Assembly: GCF_002105155.1 (NCBI RefSeq)
Contig: NW_019029080.1
Span: 1 to 38,661, forward strand
Direction: 5' to 3'
Source: Lobosporangium transversale
Lineage: Eukaryota > Mortierellomycota > Mortierellomycetes > Mortierellales > Mortierellaceae
Length of the DNA stretch: 38,661 nucleotides
The translations under genes were made by a program, and so were the position numbers. Shown in pieces: positions 17,261 through 27,339 of this stretch (positions are counted from its first letter, which is position 1; the number at the start of each line of letters is the position of its first letter). The notes under the pieces are model-generated. The model was not told the origin of the DNA. It saw only the letters and a program-made list of their open reading frames with translations, and ran no database searches.

Positions 17261-20200
17261 TTACTGTTGCATTTTTTGAAATTCCTCCAGTGCTTCTTTT
17301 GCATTAACTAGTGAGGATCTCCGTTCCCATGTTGCTTCTTCGTCAGGATATCCCTTCCATTTCACGAGCCACTTGGGGGTTCTGCCAAATAGTTTGTAAT
17401 CCAGAATCTTTTCCACTTCATATTCTTCTTCGCCATCGACTAAATCTGGTGGGAGTCTGGCAGGTGCTCGTTCGCCGAAATTCTCCGGGGATTCGTGATA
17501 ATGTCGTAATAAATCTGTATTGAAGACAGGGTGTTGTTTCATGTTCGGAGGTAGCTCGAGCTTGTACGCGTTGTCGTTGATCTTCTCTATGATTTTGAAT
17601 GGTCCAATGAATTTTGGTTCCAACTTTTTGGAGGGTCGGTTTGCGTGAGCTGCGACAGTGATATGCTCCGTACTCAGTAAGACACTATCGCCTACAGTGA
17701 ATCTGGCGGGTGATCGTGCTTTATCTGCTTGGCGTTTTTGGATGTCCTGAGCTGTCGCTATTGCGTCTTGTGCTTGCGCCAACGCAGAGGCTTGAGTGGA
17801 AATGAAGGTAGAGATAGCCGGTACATCTGTTGTTGGTGGTTTCAAGAGGGATGATGGGACAATGGGATGATGACCGTGGTTTAGGAAAAAGGGGGAAAAC
17901 CCTGTGGAGGGGTTGACGGAGTTGTTGTATGCAAATTCCATCATTGGTAAGAGCAAGTCCCAGTCATTCTGTTTGTACGAGACATAAGATCGTAGCATTT
18001 CCTCCAGGGTCCTGTTGGCTCGCTCCGTCTGTCCGTCTGTCTGAGGATGGAATGCTGTAGACATATGGAGTTTAGTTCCCATGAGCTTCATCAATGTGGT
18101 CCAGAAGTGTCCCGTGAATCTTGAGTCTCTGTCCGATACAATAGCTCGTGGCATGCCATGGAGTCGGAAGACATTATTGAAGAAGAGTCGCGCGATATCT
18201 GAAGCAGTGTCCGTTGTATGGCTAGGGCAGAAGTGGACTTGTTTGGATAACTTGTCTACGAATACAGTTATGGCATTGAACCCTCGGTTCGTCTTGGGTA
18301 AAGGGCCAATGAAGTCCATGGTGACAATTTCCCATCGTTCAAGAGGTATATCGAGAGGTTTGAATAATCCGGCAGGATGATGAAGCAGTGGTTTATTTCG
18401 CTGGCACTGTTCGCATGATGCAATGTAAGTCTTGGTGTCTCGGGCCATTCGTGGCCAAAAGAAAGTCCTTCGCATGGTTTCATATGTTTTCTCGAAGCCG
18501 AGGTGGCCAGCAATGGGAGAATCATGTGCATCATGAAGTAGGAGAGCGCGAATGTTAGGATCATTCGGGATACATAAACGTGTCTGTCCAGCGATGTTAA
18601 TCCACAATAGGTCATCAGCAACAAAATAACGATCAGAGGGACTTGCCTCGCGGCAGCTTTCGTAAAGTGATCCTAACTTAAGGTCATATGGGTAACACTT
18701 TATCAGGCGCTGCCGTAAGCCTGGGTCCAAACTTATTTCTATGGAGTTAATCTGCTCACTGGCGGGATCCTGCGCCTTGTGGTCAGGCCTCCTTGAGAGA
18801 GCGTCGGGGACGATGTTGTCTTTGCCTGGTTTGTACTTGAAGTTGAAGTCGTATTCTTGTAGGAGTTCCATCCATCTGGCCTGTCTCCGAGTCAGGTTTG
18901 GCTGGGTTGGAAAATGCTGCAATGTGGCATGGTCAGTATAGACAATAAAATGAGATCCATCCAAATAGTATCGCCATGTTCTTAAGGCGTGGACGACAGC
19001 TAGTAATTCTTGCTCATGGGTTGGGTAGTTTCGTTCTGCAGAGCTCAACTTTCGTGATGTAAAGGCAACAGGGCGCGATTCGCCCTTGTGATCTGTTTGG
19101 AACAAGACTGCACCAATGGCGAAACCTGATGCATCAGTTTCGACGGAAGTTGCTAGGGCAGGGTCAAAAATTCTGAGTACGGGTGCCATGGTGACTGCCT
19201 GCTTCAGTCTTTCAAAGGCCTCTTGGTGAGGCTTGCTCCAGTAGAATGTTGTAGTTGAGCCTAACAGATCAGTAAGGGGAAGCGCGATATCAGCATAGTG
19301 GTCGATGTATTGATGATAGAAGTTTGTTAATCCAAGGAACTGCATGACGTGGCGCTGTGTTGTGGGTGTTGGCCATTCTCTAACTGCCTTAACCAGTGCT
19401 CCGTTTGTTTTGAGTCCATCTTTGGATATAACATGGCCTAGGAACTCTGTCTCCTCTTGCATAAATGAACACTTGGAAAGCTTGCAAAAGAGGCCTGCCT
19501 TGCGTAGGAGCCTAAGAACGTTTCTGATGTCTTGTAGATGTTGCTCTTTGTTATCAGAATAAATCAGTATATCATCTAGGTAAACTACAGTGCATTTATC
19601 CAGCACAGGATCCAACACGTTGCGCATCATGGCTGAAAAGGCGGCAGGTGCGTTGGTGAGTCCGAAAGGGACGACGTTAAACTCATAGTGACCGTAGCGT
19701 GTTCGAAATGCCGTTTTATGTCGGTCGTCTGGATGAACGCGCATTTGATGATATCCGGATAGTAAGTCGAGCTTTGTAAAAAATCGTGCTGTCCTGAAAC
19801 GATCTATTAGCTCGTCGATTCTTGGTAGTGGATGGCGATTCTTACGGGTTATTTTGTTTAATCCTCTGTAGTCTACACACATCCTCAGTCCGCCATCCTT
19901 CTTTTTAACGAATAAAACTGGTGCTCCGTAGGGTGATGTACTTGGAGAGATGAAGCCTTTGCGCAGTAGTTCTGTGAGTTGTGTTTTTAGTTCGTCTAAT
20001 TCAGCAATTGATAAGCGAATGACTGGTCTTACAGGTGGATCGGTATTATTTTCAGTCTCGATTCGCATGCTATCGCCACGATCCTGAGGGAGTCCGTCCG
20101 GTAGTGTGTCAGGAAAGAGGTCTGGAAATTCTACTTGGACAATTTGTTGAATCGATTCGGGTAGTGTTGAGTCTAGGTTTGTTGGTGGTGAAGTGGTTCT

Positions 20201-21013
20201 TACTTGGGCCAAGAATGTTGTCGTTTCGGGTTCTAATGCTAATGCAGCAAAGTTTATGGCAGAAAGGCAATTTTGACGAGCGGAGGAGGAGGTATGCCCT
20301 CGACATTCCCATAGTATGTGTTTACCATCGTGTTCAAAGTGTAAATCGTTAGTGCGCCAGTTGATTTGGGGATTGACTGCGGTTAGCCAAGGTTTCCCTA
20401 GGATGAGATCATATTTTTTCGAGGGGTAGATAATACTTTGAATCTTTTCACCATAGGAACCACGTTCAAGGGTAACAGATGCGGTTCCTGGGGACATGAC
20501 TGCTGTGCCATTCGGATGAATGATAGGGATAGGGTTCGCGTTGTCTATGATAATGTTATGTTTTCTGCAAAATTTTGAACTCAATACATTTCCTTCTGCT
20601 CCACCATCAATGAGGATTCGCGCAGGGTGTCCGTTGACGGCCCCAATGAAGGTTAGTAGTCGTCTCGCATTGGTGTAGACAGCGGACAGGGATTGGAGGT
20701 GTGTTGCATGACGACGACGACGACGGGGTGGCTTACTAGCAAGGTGTTCGTGGGAAGTAGAGGGGGTAGGTGAATTTTCATTTGTGTCTTGGTTTGAAGA
20801 TGATTTGATTTCAGTGATAGATGACGCGGGATGGGAATCGGGGGAGAGGTGATTTAGGGAATCCGGAGGAATGGAAGTGGTGTGGTGCAAGGTGCTTTTA
20901 GAGGGTAGTGATAAGAGAGAGGATAGAGAAATTATGGGAGAGGAGCGAGAAGGCATAATCATGGATTTAGGAGAACTAGAGTTTTTATTACTGTTGTTAC
21001 TACTTAAATCCAT
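17261..21013 (-). CDS. gypsy2 Pol polyprotein (protease, RT, RNase H, integrase, chromodomain; 1250 aa)
   Basis: Replication and integration enzyme set of the element. From ATG 21013: Ser-rich, low-complexity start to about residue 95; basic RRRRRH; protease with active site IDGGAEG near residue 136, where DSG/DTG is usual; reverse transcriptase ([24 protein letters not shown] near residue 478); RNase H (ETDASGFAIG; VYTDHATL; DALSR); integrase HHCC (HDSPIAGHLG...CEQCQRNK, about 826-870) and DDE (MDFIGPLP, VSDRDSRF, TERANRTLEE); chromodomain at the very end (YEVEKIL, WLVKWKGY, EATWER). No stops or frameshifts. The frame is open upstream of the ATG to about 21142, overlapping the gag end, so it is probably made as a -1 frameshift Gag-Pol fusion. 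Confidence 0.93.
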   Translation of the reverse strand: MDLSSNNSNKNSSSPKSMIMPSRSSPIISLSSLLSLPSKSTLHHTTSIPPDSLNHLSPDSHPASSITEIKSSSNQDTNENSPTPSTSHEHLASKPPRRRRRHATHLQSLSAVYTNARRLLTFIGAVNGHPARILIDGGAEGNVLSSKFCRKHNIIIDNANPIPIIHPNGTAVMSPGTASVTLERGSYGEKIQSIIYPSKKYDLILGKPWLTAVNPQINWRTNDLHFEHDGKHILWECRGHTSSSARQNCLSAINFAALALEPETTTFLAQVRTTSPPTNLDSTLPESIQQIVQVEFPDLFPDTLPDGLPQDRGDSMRIETENNTDPPVRPVIRLSIAELDELKTQLTELLRKGFISPSTSPYGAPVLFVKKKDGGLRMCVDYRGLNKITRKNRHPLPRIDELIDRFRTARFFTKLDLLSGYHQMRVHPDDRHKTAFRTRYGHYEFNVVPFGLTNAPAAFSAMMRNVLDPVLDKCTVVYLDDILIYSDNKEQHLQDIRNVLRLLRKAGLFCKLSKCSFMQEETEFLGHVISKDGLKTNGALVKAVREWPTPTTQRHVMQFLGLTNFYHQYIDHYADIALPLTDLLGSTTTFYWSKPHQEAFERLKQAVTMAPVLRIFDPALATSVETDASGFAIGAVLFQTDHKGESRPVAFTSRKLSSAERNYPTHEQELLAVVHALRTWRYYLDGSHFIVYTDHATLQHFPTQPNLTRRQARWMELLQEYDFNFKYKPGKDNIVPDALSRRPDHKAQDPASEQINSIEISLDPGLRQRLIKCYPYDLKLGSLYESCREASPSDRYFVADDLLWINIAGQTRLCIPNDPNIRALLLHDAHDSPIAGHLGFEKTYETMRRTFFWPRMARDTKTYIASCEQCQRNKPLLHHPAGLFKPLDIPLERWEIVTMDFIGPLPKTNRGFNAITVFVDKLSKQVHFCPSHTTDTASDIARLFFNNVFRLHGMPRAIVSDRDSRFTGHFWTTLMKLMGTKLHMSTAFHPQTDGQTERANRTLEEMLRSYVSYKQNDWDLLLPMMEFAYNNSVNPSTGFSPFFLNHGHHPIVPSSLLKPPTTDVPAISTFISTQASALAQAQDAIATAQDIQKRQADKARSPARFTVGDSVLLSTEHITVAAHANRPSKKLEPKFIGPFKIIEKINDNAYKLELPPNMKQHPVFNTDLLRHYHESPENFGERAPARLPPDLVDGEEEYEVEKILDYKLFGRTPKWLVKWKGYPDEEATWERRSSLVNAKEALEEFQKMQQ

Positions 21014-21093
21014 ATGACTACGCCCTCTAGAGCCCAGGACTCGAGGGTTGGTGGTGAGAGCGAGGCTGGCCTGGTCTACAGCTCGCTCTCCTC

Positions 21094-21100
21094 TTTTCCC
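21094..21100 (-). promoter_or_regulatory. Likely -1 ribosomal frameshift heptamer GGGAAAA
   Basis: On the minus strand the gag frame reads tcG GGA AAA gag, which is the X XXY YYZ arrangement. It lies in the overlap of gag and the pol frame (about 21142-21076), 16 bases before the gag stop codon. Pol is in the -1 frame relative to gag. A -1 slip on this heptamer would enter pol with no stop. Confidence 0.6.
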
Positions 21101-21452
21101 GAGTCGTCGTAGTCGTCTTGTTGTTCCAGGTTGTTCAAGTTCCTAGTCACGCGGCAGTTCTTGGCCATGTGTCCCTTCTTTCTGCAGCGAAAGCAAGCGC
21201 CTGCGCGGCGCAGTTTTGTTCTGTCATTTTCGGTGAGCTTGGAGAGTGGTCTGTTGTTAGTCGAGGGGGGGCGATGGAAGTTCGCTAAGCCTGTGGAGCT
21301 TGTACTCTGTAGTAGGAAGTTATTGAACATCATCTGCATTGCGTCTAGGTCCATCGGGGTCGGTGTGGGTTGGCTTGTTTGGCTTGTCATGATGGGGGGT
21401 CTAGAGGAATGTAAAATGCTGTGGATCATCGTAGCCTGCTTGATGGCCTGGT

Positions 21453-21989
21453 TGTCAAGGACTGACAAAGGGTTTGCAAGGAAAGGTAAGTGAATGAATA
21501 ACAAGAATGATAATGAGCTGAGAACTAGAATGGATTCACGAATAGTTTTATTGCAGACTGAGGTTTACTATGTTACAAATCTATCATATTTATACTTGTT
21601 TGACTGAAGCGGAGACGCGCTTCAAGAACTCTAAATAAAGCTTACTCAAATATTTCCTAAGGACTTTTACCATATGCGGAACTTCAAGTGTTGAGTTAAC
21701 TTAATACACAGGATCCGAGGAAGATATCTGGTGCAATCTTATTTCAAGGTTCCTTGGCACTATAAGCCTTGGTTATTGGTTTATAGCTCTTCTAGAATCC
21801 TTGGAGCTATTCACGGAGCTAGAAAACTAGGAGACGCGACTTGGCTTGACAGGCAAACTATGCATGGAGGAATGAGTGAAGGAAATGAGCGGAACAAATT
21901 AATCAAGCACACGTGATCTTTTTCAGATTCGAATCAGACAAAAGTCATTCATCAATTCATGAGCTAGACATTGCTTGCTGTTCGTGACA
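21453..21989 (-). mobile_element. Solo LTR of gypsy1 family in gypsy2 gag
   Basis: 537 bases with TG...CA ends and the perfect duplication CTGGT (21448-21452, 21990-21994). The last 450 bases are nearly identical to the gypsy1 LTR; the first 90 differ by several changes (for example aagggtttgcaagg for aggacgagtgcaag). So it belongs to a slightly different subfamily. Confidence 0.95.
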
Positions 21990-22714
21990 CTGGTTGAGAG
22001 TCTGAGGCTGGCGAAGGAGGACTTCCTTGCTTGTGTCTTCTACAAGGCCGTAGGTATAATGGAGGACAAGCCATGATTCCTCCAGTTTGGGTGTGAGGCG
22101 TTGGAGGCGGCGGAATTTGGCAGTGTATTCCGCTACTGAGGATTTACCTTGTTTTAATTGAACCAGTGCTTTCTGGGCTGAAGTAGCCGTGTCAGGGGGT
22201 GTGAAGTTTTCGATGAATTTACTTCGGAAAGTGTCCCATGGTGTATCAATTGTCATTTCCGAGTCTCGCCACCATGCCTTGGCGTCTCCTTTCAGGTTGA
22301 CAACGGTATATCGGACCCAACGGGAGTGGTTAAGCTCCATGATCTCGAAGTACTCTTCTTGGTTCTCCAAGAAGTTGAGGACCGCGACAGCGTCGACATT
22401 TCCCTCGTATGGTTCTGGTTTGGTAGGTTTTATCACAGCAGCCACCGTGCGGACATGGTCATTAAAGGCGGCAGCGCTAGAAGCACTATCCTGTCGGGAT
22501 TCGAGGAAGGTTTGCACAGCGTTCTGCACGGATAGGCTGGTACTGGCATCAAGGTTAAGAGCTTTCAAGGAAGTGGTGAGGTTGTCCATGGCAAAAAAAA
22601 AAAAAAAAAAAATCAAATGCAGGGGTAAATTTTTAAATTTTATCTAGGAAAATATCAGAGGGATCTAGGGAAAAATATCAGAGGGAAATATAAGCGGTTT
22701 CTGGCGGGGTCGGT

Positions 22715-22737
22715 GGTTCGATGAACCATTGCTACCA
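22715..22737 (-). promoter_or_regulatory. gypsy2 primer-binding site
   Basis: Directly after the 5' LTR on the minus strand comes TGGTAGCAATGG. The leading TGG pairs with the CCA end of a tRNA, and ...GCTACCA resembles the initiator tRNA-Met end used by other fungal elements. Which tRNA is used cannot be settled from this window. Confidence 0.55.
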
Positions 22738-22950
22738 TGTAAATAGTAACAATCAAAGGTGATCTTAGGTGGAATCGAAGGTCAAAGGATACTTTATTTG
22801 GCTATAACGTAGTGGACTATTTATACTGATAATTAATAGGGTTGGGGCTTGGTGTCTTGGCACTTGGGCTTGGCGTCTTGGCGCCTGGGGTGCGCGTGAT
22901 AGTTGAGCCCTCCTCAAAGGTTTGAGTCAGTATTGTATAACACGTTTGCA
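22738..22950 (-). repeat. gypsy2 5' LTR
   Basis: Partner of 16029-16241, 213 bases. Ends ...CGTTTGCA before the TSD CCTGA at 22951-22955. Confidence 0.93.
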
Positions 22951-25283
22951 CCTGACAACGATATGGATATGGAGAGCGTGATGAGCGGCAGCGTGATGAA
23001 TGAGAGCTTAGTGACGAGGAGCGTGGGAAGCTCCAGCGTGGCAAGCAGCACGGCGATCAACCGAAGCTGGGCGTGGTCACTGAAGAACAAGTGGGCCGAG
23101 CGTGTTAAAACTAAGAGTGGCTCTGGTATGCGCTGCTGTTACCCTAGCTGCGGGAAAACCTTTGGTTCATCGAATATGTCAACTTCAGGGGTCATCCAGC
23201 ATCTGTGGCGAGTACATCGCATCACTAAAGATAGCAATGCCAATGATGGCAGTCTCTCCAAGCAAGGCCCGATGGACAAGATGCTTAATTCATTTTCTCA
23301 GCCAAAAGTATTTGACCCTACGAGATTTGACGAATTGCTTGTCCGATTCGTTATCACAACAAAGCAGCCATTTACGATTGTCAAAAGCACTGCTCTCCAG
23401 GAGCTTCTAGTCCATGCTACAATGGCTACAGCATCTCAAGTAAAGCTACCGTCTGATGACACCATGGCAACCAAGGTAAAACTATTATTACTATGATTAT
23501 GATTATTATTATTATTATTACTCTTCAATTATTATTTTTTTTTTACAACAAACATCAACCAAACACTGACAAAAAGATGGATTAAAAATAGGCTAAGCTA
23601 AAATACCAATACATGGAGCATCAAGTCATAAGCTTATTTGAGGATATTAACAAGGTATCACTGACCGTTGATGGCTGGACAAGCCCTTTCCAAGACAACT
23701 TCCTGGGGGTAACAGCTCACTGGATTGATCATGACTGGCGCCAACAAGAGCTGGTCATTGGATTTGAGCCATTGTATGGAGCGCATACAGGTGAGAACTT
23801 AGCGGAATCTCTGGCTAAGGTCATCGATCGATTTAAAATTGGTGACAAGCTTCTAAGTATCACCACCGACAATGCGTCAAATATGTCCAAAATGATCCGA
23901 GAGCTTGAAAAGCATCCCAAGGCAGTAGAATGGTAATTCTCAGTCACTTTCAATAATGCTAGCGCATCTAGTAATGAGTTATCTCTAACGCTTCTTTTAA
24001 AAAAAATAAAAATAAATAAAAATAAAAAACATTAGGTCGCTCAAGGATGGCTTATACCATGTGCCATGTCTTGGACACATCATTAATCTGGCAGTTCAGG
24101 CGATTTTGGGTCCAAGTGGTTTGAATGACTTGGCTCCTGAAAATGACAGTCTCTACGTGAACAACAATGAGTGTGAGGATGCGGTTGGGTTAACGCTTGT
24201 AACGCTGAGTACATTACAGAAACTCAGAAAAGGCATTGTTAAGATCAGGTCAGTATTACTATATAATCTTGACTGCAAATATAAACTTGAATCATGAAAC
24301 CTAACTATAAAATACCTTTTATATCGACTTATACATAGAGCTTCGCCACAAAGAATTGACAAGTTTGGCCAGGTCTGCGCTATCCTGAAATGCCCAAACC
24401 TTGAACTGAAAAGGGATAACTGCACACGTTGGAACTCTACTTTCATCATGGTGGATAGGGCAATAACGTTAAGGCTAGCCTACCAGAGCATGTGCCAGAA
24501 CAAACCGTTTTTATCGGCCTTCTCCCTGAAAGACGAAGAATGGGGATACCTGAAGAAGCTCCATATTTTGCTTAGCCAGTTTAATGATATCACAGCGACG
24601 GTGTCTTCTAGCCTGGGATACCCGACAATCAACAGAGCCATGTCTGCTTACAACAACATGATCGACCACCTAGAAGATTATATTGAAAAAGAAGAGGATC
24701 CTCCACTAAAAAACGCAGCAGGTCAAGGGTTAAAGAAGCTTTTGCGTTATTATTCTAAAACTGATTCCTCAGCGGTCTATGCCGTCGCCACTGCTATGGA
24801 CCCGAGGATGCGGTTTGACTGGTGGGAAGCTAACGAATGGGGTGAATATATTCAAAGCAGCCAAGACATGGTAACGAAGGTCTGGGAAGATGAATATAAG
24901 GGCAAAGAAGGCCCAAGTCAGCTCCCAGCTGAAGAAGAAATGGAGATGAGACGCTATGGTATCAAGAAAAAAAGGTGGAGAGCTTGAATTATACGTTTGA
25001 GAAGGAAGTTCTCTAGTTGCTAGTAAACATGAGCCTCCAGAGTTAGTGTACTGGCGATCACAAAAGGAGCGCTTGCCCAATTTGGCGAATATGGCAAAGG
25101 ACTATCTTGCAGTCCCTGTGACATCAACCCCGGCAGAAAGATGCTTTTCGCAAGCCAAGTTCTTCCTGCCACCTGAAAGAAATAGCCTTAGCCCTACGAC
25201 GATCCAGCGCTTGGTCATCCTGGACTCTTGGATGAATGTTCTCCCATAAATTAGTTGCTATAGTTCTGTATACATTCGTTATA

Positions 25284-26914
25284 CACTATCATGCAAAACT
25301 GATTCAATAATTCATTCCCATGTGCATTTCTTTTTTTCATTCCTAGAAACCGTATATGCATACACCACTCATACTTTGGTTTAATAAAGCTCCCGTCTTC
25401 TTCTACGTCATAGTGATGCGTTGTGACATTAGCTTGTCTCATTTGAATAGCTAATGACTTTTTTGTTCATGCAGGTCATTGAATCAGTTTCACATGTGGT
25501 CTAAAATGTTGCCCATGACAACTTTTGGACGTCATTTAATGCCAGTAAAAAAAGGACTTTTCTCTCTTTCCTTTATGAACACTTGCTTAACTCTCTCTTA
25601 ACTATACCTTCACAGAATATGAGACCCACTCCACAAAGGAAAGTCAACGAAGCCAGGAGGTTAATGATGGGAGGCATGTCTACTAGAGAAACTGCTGCTA
25701 GTGTTGGTATATCAATAGCGACGGCCACCAGGATCTATGCACATAATAAGGAGTACATGCCAGTCAATAAAGGCGGTCGACCAAGGAAAGTACCTAGAGG
25801 TATCATGCAGTATCTTAAGGTGAACATGAAACGAGGTACACTCAAGTCTGCAGTTGAGGCCACCGTCAGAGCCAACCAGCTCATACCAGCGGCTGTTTCT
25901 GAGACCACCGTTAGACGACGGCTCAAGGAGTTAGGATTGACAGCAAAGAGGCGTGTACATAAGCCAGCTTTACGTCGACGGCATATTAAAGCTCGTTTGC
26001 ATTTTATCAATTAGTATAAGGAATTGACTCTGGAAGATTGGAAAAAGGTTATTTGGTCAGATGAATCGAAAATAAACCGAATCTGCTCTGATGGCGTGCA
26101 GTGGATCTGGGACGACACTCCGGGACGCCTCACTCGCAGGTCGGTGCAAGGCACTGTCAAGTTTGGGAGTGGTAACGTTAAAGTGTGGTCATGCTTCTCA
26201 TGGTACGGACCTGGATACATTGCAAAGATTGACAATAATATGGGCGCACAACTTTACATCAAACTACTCCAGGAGGATCTACAGATGTCGCTTGATGACT
26301 GGGGCCTAACTAAAAGCGATATCGTTTTTCAGCACGACAATGACTCGAAGCACACGGCGAAGATTGTTACGAAGTATTTGGAGTCAGTACATCTGACAGA
26401 AGAGGAAGGTACACTTCTAGAGTGGCCAGCACAATCCCCTTACCTCAACCCTATTGAACACATGTGGGCAGAATTGGATAGGCGGCTCTCTAGGTATCCG
26501 GAGCGAGCTAAGAGCTGTGATGAACTATGGGAGCGAATATCGGTTGAATGGTACAGGATCCCAGTGGACTTCTGCCGCAAACTCATCATAGGTATCCATA
26601 AGAGACTGCAAGCTGTCAGTGATGCCCATGGTTGGAATACTATCTATTGATGTAAGGTTATGGCTCACAAAAGAATAAAGATCTTTGGCCACCGAATGGG
26701 CACATGTGAACTGATTCAATGACCTGCATGAACAAAAAAGCCATTAGCTATTCAAATGAGACAAGCTAATGTCACAACGCATCACTATGACGTAGAAGAA
26801 GACGGGAGCTTTATTAAACCAAAGTATGAGTGGTGTATGCATATACGGTTTCTAGGAATGAAAAAAAGAAATGCACATGGGAATGAATTATTGAATCAGT
26901 TTTGCATGATAGTG
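25284..26914 (+). mobile_element. Tc1/mariner element with about 213-bp terminal inverted repeats
   Basis: Flanked by TA at 25282-25283 and 26915-26916. The outermost bases are CACTATCATGCAAAACTG, and the inverted repeats run 25284-25496 and 26702-26914 with a single indel seen. Each repeat has an outer GCAAAACTGATTCAAT and an inner opposite copy ATTGAATCAGTT, an IR/DR-like layout. It lies a few dozen bases after the hAT stop codon. Total length 1631. Confidence 0.93.
25619..26650 (+). pseudogene. Tc1/mariner transposase with one in-frame TAG
   Basis: From ATG 25619 to TGA 26648-26650, 343 residues, the usual length for the family. N-terminal helix-turn-helix pair (STRETAASVGISIATATRIY; GGRPRKVP linker; ETTVRRRLKELGL). 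DDE catalytic triad: WSDESKI, FQHDNDSKHTA, and SPYLNPIEHMWAEL with Glu. The only defect is TAG at 26012-26014 between HFIN and YKELTLEDW, before the catalytic domain; the frame is the same on both sides. A single base change from TGG would explain it, as Trp is common there in relatives. Confidence 0.9.
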
Positions 26915-27055
26915 TAAGTGATAAGTCAAAACTTAAATATATTTCCAACATTTGAACGTTAGTCGAATGTACGTGGCGCACAAATTGTGTAAGCCCATTC
27001 TAACCTGTCAAGTTTTTTATTCAAAAAGCCGATATAGTCGTATTAAATAGTGCAT

Positions 27056-27316
27056 GATACATTCGATGCGCTAAAAAATCGGCTTCGATGCATTCGGTAA
27101 ATCGGTTTCGATACATTCGGTAAACGGTTTCGATACATTCGGTAAACGGTTTCGATATAATCATACGACCCATGCTACACATTAGGGGTATCATTCAAAC
27201 ACATTCGATTCATTCGATTCGATACAGGAATGGAGCATTCAATTTCGGTACAAACTTACCCTGAGCCGAAACCGAATCGAATGCATTCAATCCATTCAAT
27301 TTCGGTTGTATCGAAT
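27056..27316 (+). repeat. hAT right subterminal repeats
   Basis: Repeated TCGATACATTCGGTAAACGG (three close copies, 27086-27155) and CGAATCGAATGCATTCAAT words matching those at the left hAT end. No coding sequence. Confidence 0.7.
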
Positions 27317-27339
27317 CGATTAGGAGCACTGAGTTGAGA

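Larger units (their letters stand above)
21076..22589 (-). pseudogene. gypsy2 Gag with CCHC knuckle, interrupted by a solo LTR
   Basis: Structural protein of the virus-like particle. ATG 22589 (context GCCATGG) opens a frame through a typical gag/retrotransposon core (YEGNVDAVAVLNFLENQEEYF; AKAWWRD; LVQLKQGKSSVAEYTAKFRRL). At 21990 it is cut by the solo LTR 21453-21989 with TSD CTGGT. The rest, 21447-21076, is in the frame expected if the insertion were absent and has the zinc knuckle CFRCRKKGHMAKNC and an acidic end, stop at 21078-21076. About 323 residues before interruption. The insertion, not point decay, is the only defect I see. Confidence 0.9.
16029..22950 (-). mobile_element. Ty3/gypsy chromovirus gypsy2, full length
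   Basis: 6922 bases on the minus strand, with 213-bp LTRs at 16029-16241 (3') and 22738-22950 (5') that differ at about one base seen (agtgaac versus agtggac). Both ends are flanked by CCTGA (16024-16028, 22951-22955). The LTR identity means a recent insertion. It lies in the first coding exon of the hAT transposase. Gag is interrupted by a solo LTR; pol is open. Confidence 0.95.
16003..25249 (+). pseudogene. hAT transposase (BED zinc finger, dimerisation domain), split and frameshifted
   Basis: Exon pieces: 16003-16028 and 22956-23475 (one exon, split by gypsy2), 23592-23932, 24036-24248, 24339-24987 and a C-terminal piece about 25001-25249. The three introns (116, 103 and 90 bp) start GT, end TAG, and keep frame (phases 0, 2, 2). 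ATG 16003 joins in frame across the gypsy2 target site. Domains: BED finger (CCYPSC...HLWRVH, about 23130-23220), DDE-type core (SLTVDGWTSPF; SITTDNASNM; CLGHIINLAVQ; CTRWNSTF), and the C-terminal dimerisation domain (MAKDYLAVPVTSTPAERCFS). After GIKKKRW the frame hits TGA 24985-24987 following an A-run, and the C-terminal piece is in another frame, so there is also independent decay by indels. Dead copy. Confidence 0.88.
15288..27331 (+). mobile_element. hAT transposon with nested insertions
   Basis: The ends are perfect 15-bp inverted repeats CAGTGCTCCTAATCG (15288-15302; reverse complement ends at 27331). An 8-bp target duplication AGTTGAGA flanks them, the length typical for hAT. Without the nested gypsy2 and Tc1 the element would be about 3.5 kb. 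It encodes a BED-finger hAT transposase in several exons. It lies in the MULE2 transposase gene. Confidence 0.93.

Noticed and set aside
22708-22737. Possible tRNA 3' half next to the gypsy2 5' LTR (GGTTCGATGAACC...CCA)
   Set aside because: The T-arm does not pair properly with a 7-base loop and there is no 5' half; treated as primer-binding site only.
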